The notes under the pieces: model-generated
Databases searched by the model: none
What the model was told of the DNA's origin: nothing
Seen by the model: only the letters and a program-made list of their open reading frames with translations
Translations under genes and position numbers: made by a program
Shown here: in pieces, positions 5,588 to 7,032 of the stretch
Layout of the letters: every line of letters begins with the position of its first letter
Position numbering within the stretch: the first letter of the stretch is position 1
Source of the DNA: Oscillospiraceae bacterium
GTDB lineage: Bacteria; Bacillota_A; Clostridia; Oscillospirales; WRJC01
DNA length: 7,032 bases
Assembly: GCA_009785015.1 (NCBI GenBank)
Contig: WQXD01000191.1
Coordinates: 1-7,032 of the forward strand
Direction of reading: 5' to 3'

Positions 5588-5633
5588 TATATATAATGGA
5601 CATATGGGAAATGTTTTTGTTGATTGTATGGTG

Positions 5634-5639
5634 TATAAT
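5634..5639 (+). promoter_or_regulatory. possible -10 element before the AraC-kinase gene
   Basis: An exact TATAAT lies 30 nt before ATG 5670, but there is no good -35 at 16-18 nt (best is ATGTTT at 5611-5616). It could need an activator, which would fit an AraC-type protein, or the gene may be read through from the toxin operon. No terminator is visible after 5587. Confidence 0.35.
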
Positions 5640-5669
5640 GATATCACCGTGCGGAAGGAAGTGGCAATC

Positions 5670-6968
5670 ATGCAAAACGACTATATAAAACCATCGCTTG
5701 ATTATATCGAGCAGAATCTGAAAACCGATATTACAACCAAAGAACTCGCGAATATGGCAGGTTATTCCATCACGCATTACCGCCGTATGTTCGAAAAGCT
5801 GACAGGCTTGCCGGTCGCGAATTATATTTCCAAAAAGCGCATAAATCATGCGCTGTTTGAAATATTGGCCGGGCGAAAGGCGATTGACGCGGTTTTGGAA
5901 TACGGCTTTGACACTTATGCGGGCTTTTATAAAGCGGTTATAAAAATGTATGGCTGTTCTCCGATGAAATATTTAAGTATTTACAAAGATTTAACACCAA
6001 AAGAACTGGAGGATATACTCATGGATTACAAACTGACAAAAACACAAAAAGATAAAATAATAGAACGCTGGGGAGACGGTTTTTATAAAAAAATTTTAGA
6101 GAATTTCGACCTATATACGCAAAAATGGAAATTGGTTGATTTTGAATTCAGCGATATTTACTGGCACCACGTTGTTTTTTACTGCAAGTCCGGGCTGTAC
6201 GGCGACTGCGTCTTAAAATTTTACGACGACGATGAATTAGAGCGTGAATATAGCGCCCTGTGCGAATACAACGATAACGGCAAATGCTATGTCAAAGCGC
6301 TGGGATACGAGCACGGCGACCGCTCATGGGGAGCAATGCTTATCGAACGCATTTTTCCGGGGGAAAAACTGAGCGATGAGTTGTCGCTCGAAAAACGCTT
6401 GGAAGTATTTTCGGAGCTGTTCAATGAATCGTATACCGAAACCAAAAACCCCGATATATATTACTCTTATGCGCATTGGGTCGACAGCATCGGTATGCCG
6501 GATGAGATATTGTTCAACGACAGAGCCCCCGAAGATTCCGACGAGATAAAATTAAAAGAATCATACCCCGAATTATACCCCCACAGGCTGAAAGCAAAAG
6601 AGCTGTATTTAAAACTGGCGTCCGTTTACGACAAAAAGCTGTTGATTCACGGCGGCCTGCATTCCGGAAATATCATATCGTGCAAAGAGGGAAAATATAA
6701 GATTATAGAACCCGCCGCAGTCATCGGCGACCCCGTATTTGACATAGGGACGTTTATTTTCGGCGAGTGCTGCTGGTTTACAAGAGACATGGCAGAGCAA
6801 AAAAAAGCGGAAACAATCATAGATTATTTGGAAAAAAGCCTGAATATCCCGAATGAAATTTTAAGACAGCTTTTTTACCTGGCCACCGTCATGTCCCATT
6901 GGGAGAATGTCAATAAAAAAATTGAAAGAATAAAATTTGCCGAAAGCGTTTTAAACAATGGGAAATAG
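5670..6968 (+). CDS. AraC-type HTH fused to APH(6)/streptomycin-kinase-like pseudokinase domain
   Basis: A 432-aa fusion. Residues 1-105 are a complete AraC/XylS DNA-binding domain: first helix-turn-helix about 20-46 (TTKELANMAGYSITHYRRMF), second about 68-98 (AIDAVLEYGFDTYAGFYKAV), then the SPMKY end. Residues about 118-432 resemble the APH_6/hydroxyurea kinase family: W-x-L near 153-155, the ATP-binding Lys in VLKF (K183), E193 in REYSAL, LIERIFPGE (224-232), HGGLHSGN (327-334) and IIEPAAVIGDPVFD (345-358). The family motif HGDLH has lost its catalytic Asp (G329), and the IDP metal-binding Asp is Glu (E347). K183, H327, H331 and N334 remain. I infer a ligand- or nucleotide-sensing regulator rather than an antibiotic kinase. 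ATG 5670 is chosen over the 22-codon upstream extension because AAGGAAG (5655-5661) precedes it and the AraC domain normally begins here. Confidence 0.85.
   Translation: MQNDYIKPSLDYIEQNLKTDITTKELANMAGYSITHYRRMFEKLTGLPVANYISKKRINHALFEILAGRKAIDAVLEYGFDTYAGFYKAVIKMYGCSPMKYLSIYKDLTPKELEDILMDYKLTKTQKDKIIERWGDGFYKKILENFDLYTQKWKLVDFEFSDIYWHHVVFYCKSGLYGDCVLKFYDDDELEREYSALCEYNDNGKCYVKALGYEHGDRSWGAMLIERIFPGEKLSDELSLEKRLEVFSELFNESYTETKNPDIYYSYAHWVDSIGMPDEILFNDRAPEDSDEIKLKESYPELYPHRLKAKELYLKLASVYDKKLLIHGGLHSGNIISCKEGKYKIIEPAAVIGDPVFDIGTFIFGECCWFTRDMAEQKKAETIIDYLEKSLNIPNEILRQLFYLATVMSHWENVNKKIERIKFAESVLNNGK
6008..6023 (+). promoter_or_regulatory. internal Shine-Dalgarno and in-frame ATG at the domain junction
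   Basis: GGAGG (6008-6012), an 8-nt spacer and ATG (6021-6023), in frame with the fusion gene at residue 118. It lies exactly between the AraC domain and the kinase-like domain. Initiation here would give a free 315-aa kinase-like protein starting MDYKLTKTQKDKIIERWG. This is better than the gene's own start signal. Confidence 0.55.
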
Positions 6969-6987
6969 TTGCCTTTTTTTGTTTCTT

Positions 6988-7032
6988 TCAAACCACGATG
7001 ATCTCCCGCTCGCCGCCGGTTATACATCTGCC
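6988..7032 (-). CDS. C-terminal end of a convergent gene (fragment)
   Basis: On the minus strand an open frame enters from the right edge with GRCITGGEREIIVV and stops at TGA (6990-6988), 19 nt from the end of the AraC-kinase gene. Fourteen residues are too few to name a family, and the frame could be chance. The T-rich gap 6969-6987 has no hairpin. Confidence 0.3.
   Translation of the reverse strand, partial: GRCITGGEREIIVV

Noticed and set aside
5604..5669. 22-codon upstream extension of the AraC-kinase gene
   Set aside because: It has no ribosome binding site, contains a TATAAT, and AraC domains normally start at the MQNDYIKPSLDYIEQNL position.
6655..6657. Annotating the kinase-like domain as an aminoglycoside resistance enzyme
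   Set aside because: The catalytic Asp is Gly and the metal Asp is Glu, so resistance by phosphorylation is not supported.
6969..6987. Terminator after the AraC-kinase gene
   Set aside because: There is a T-tract but no inverted repeat ahead of it.

Overview
The window looks like chromosomal DNA of a low-to-mid GC anaerobe. Clostridia-like Bacillota fits best: GGAGG-type ribosome binding sites, several near-consensus TTGACA-17-TATAAT promoters, TTG/GTG starts, a TER/FabV-type enoyl-CoA reductase and a CPBP protease. A spirochaete such as Treponema also has TER and DUF3782-type genes and cannot be excluded. No tRNA, rRNA, CRISPR array or transposase gene is visible.

Left part (1-3089), housekeeping. 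A leftward unit holds fabV (NADH-dependent trans-2-enoyl-CoA reductase) and, 32 nt beyond its stop, the first 22 codons of a DUF1015-like gene that runs off the edge. fabV has a full-consensus promoter whose -35 lies inside an 18-bp Rex-like site, suggesting redox control of an NADH-consuming enzyme. Facing right from the same 250-bp region is a second strong promoter, a very short and possibly frameshifted leader frame, a CPBP intramembrane protease with a TTG start that overlaps the stop of one leader frame, and tadA (tRNA adenosine deaminase).

Middle (3102-4300), accessory. A leftward gene for a DUF3782-like PD-(D/E)xK nuclease-fold protein converges on tadA. Upstream of it lie about 500 bp without a credible gene. 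They hold hairpins and a symmetric 70-bp dyad of four CACGAA half-sites spaced 21-22 bp apart.

Right part (4236-6968), the most interesting block: three rightward genes. The first is an HTH-DUF3990 protein, a DNA-binding domain fused to an ADP-ribosyltransferase-like toxin domain. It has a near-consensus promoter and a 23-bp-spaced direct repeat that could be its operator. The second overlaps it by 4 nt and encodes a 144-146 aa soluble protein, the probable antitoxin. The third encodes an AraC-type DNA-binding domain fused to an APH(6)/streptomycin-kinase-like domain whose catalytic Asp is Gly and whose metal-binding Asp is Glu. That is a probable pseudokinase used as a sensor, and a strong internal Shine-Dalgarno plus ATG sits at the domain junction. 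A convergent gene may end at the right edge.
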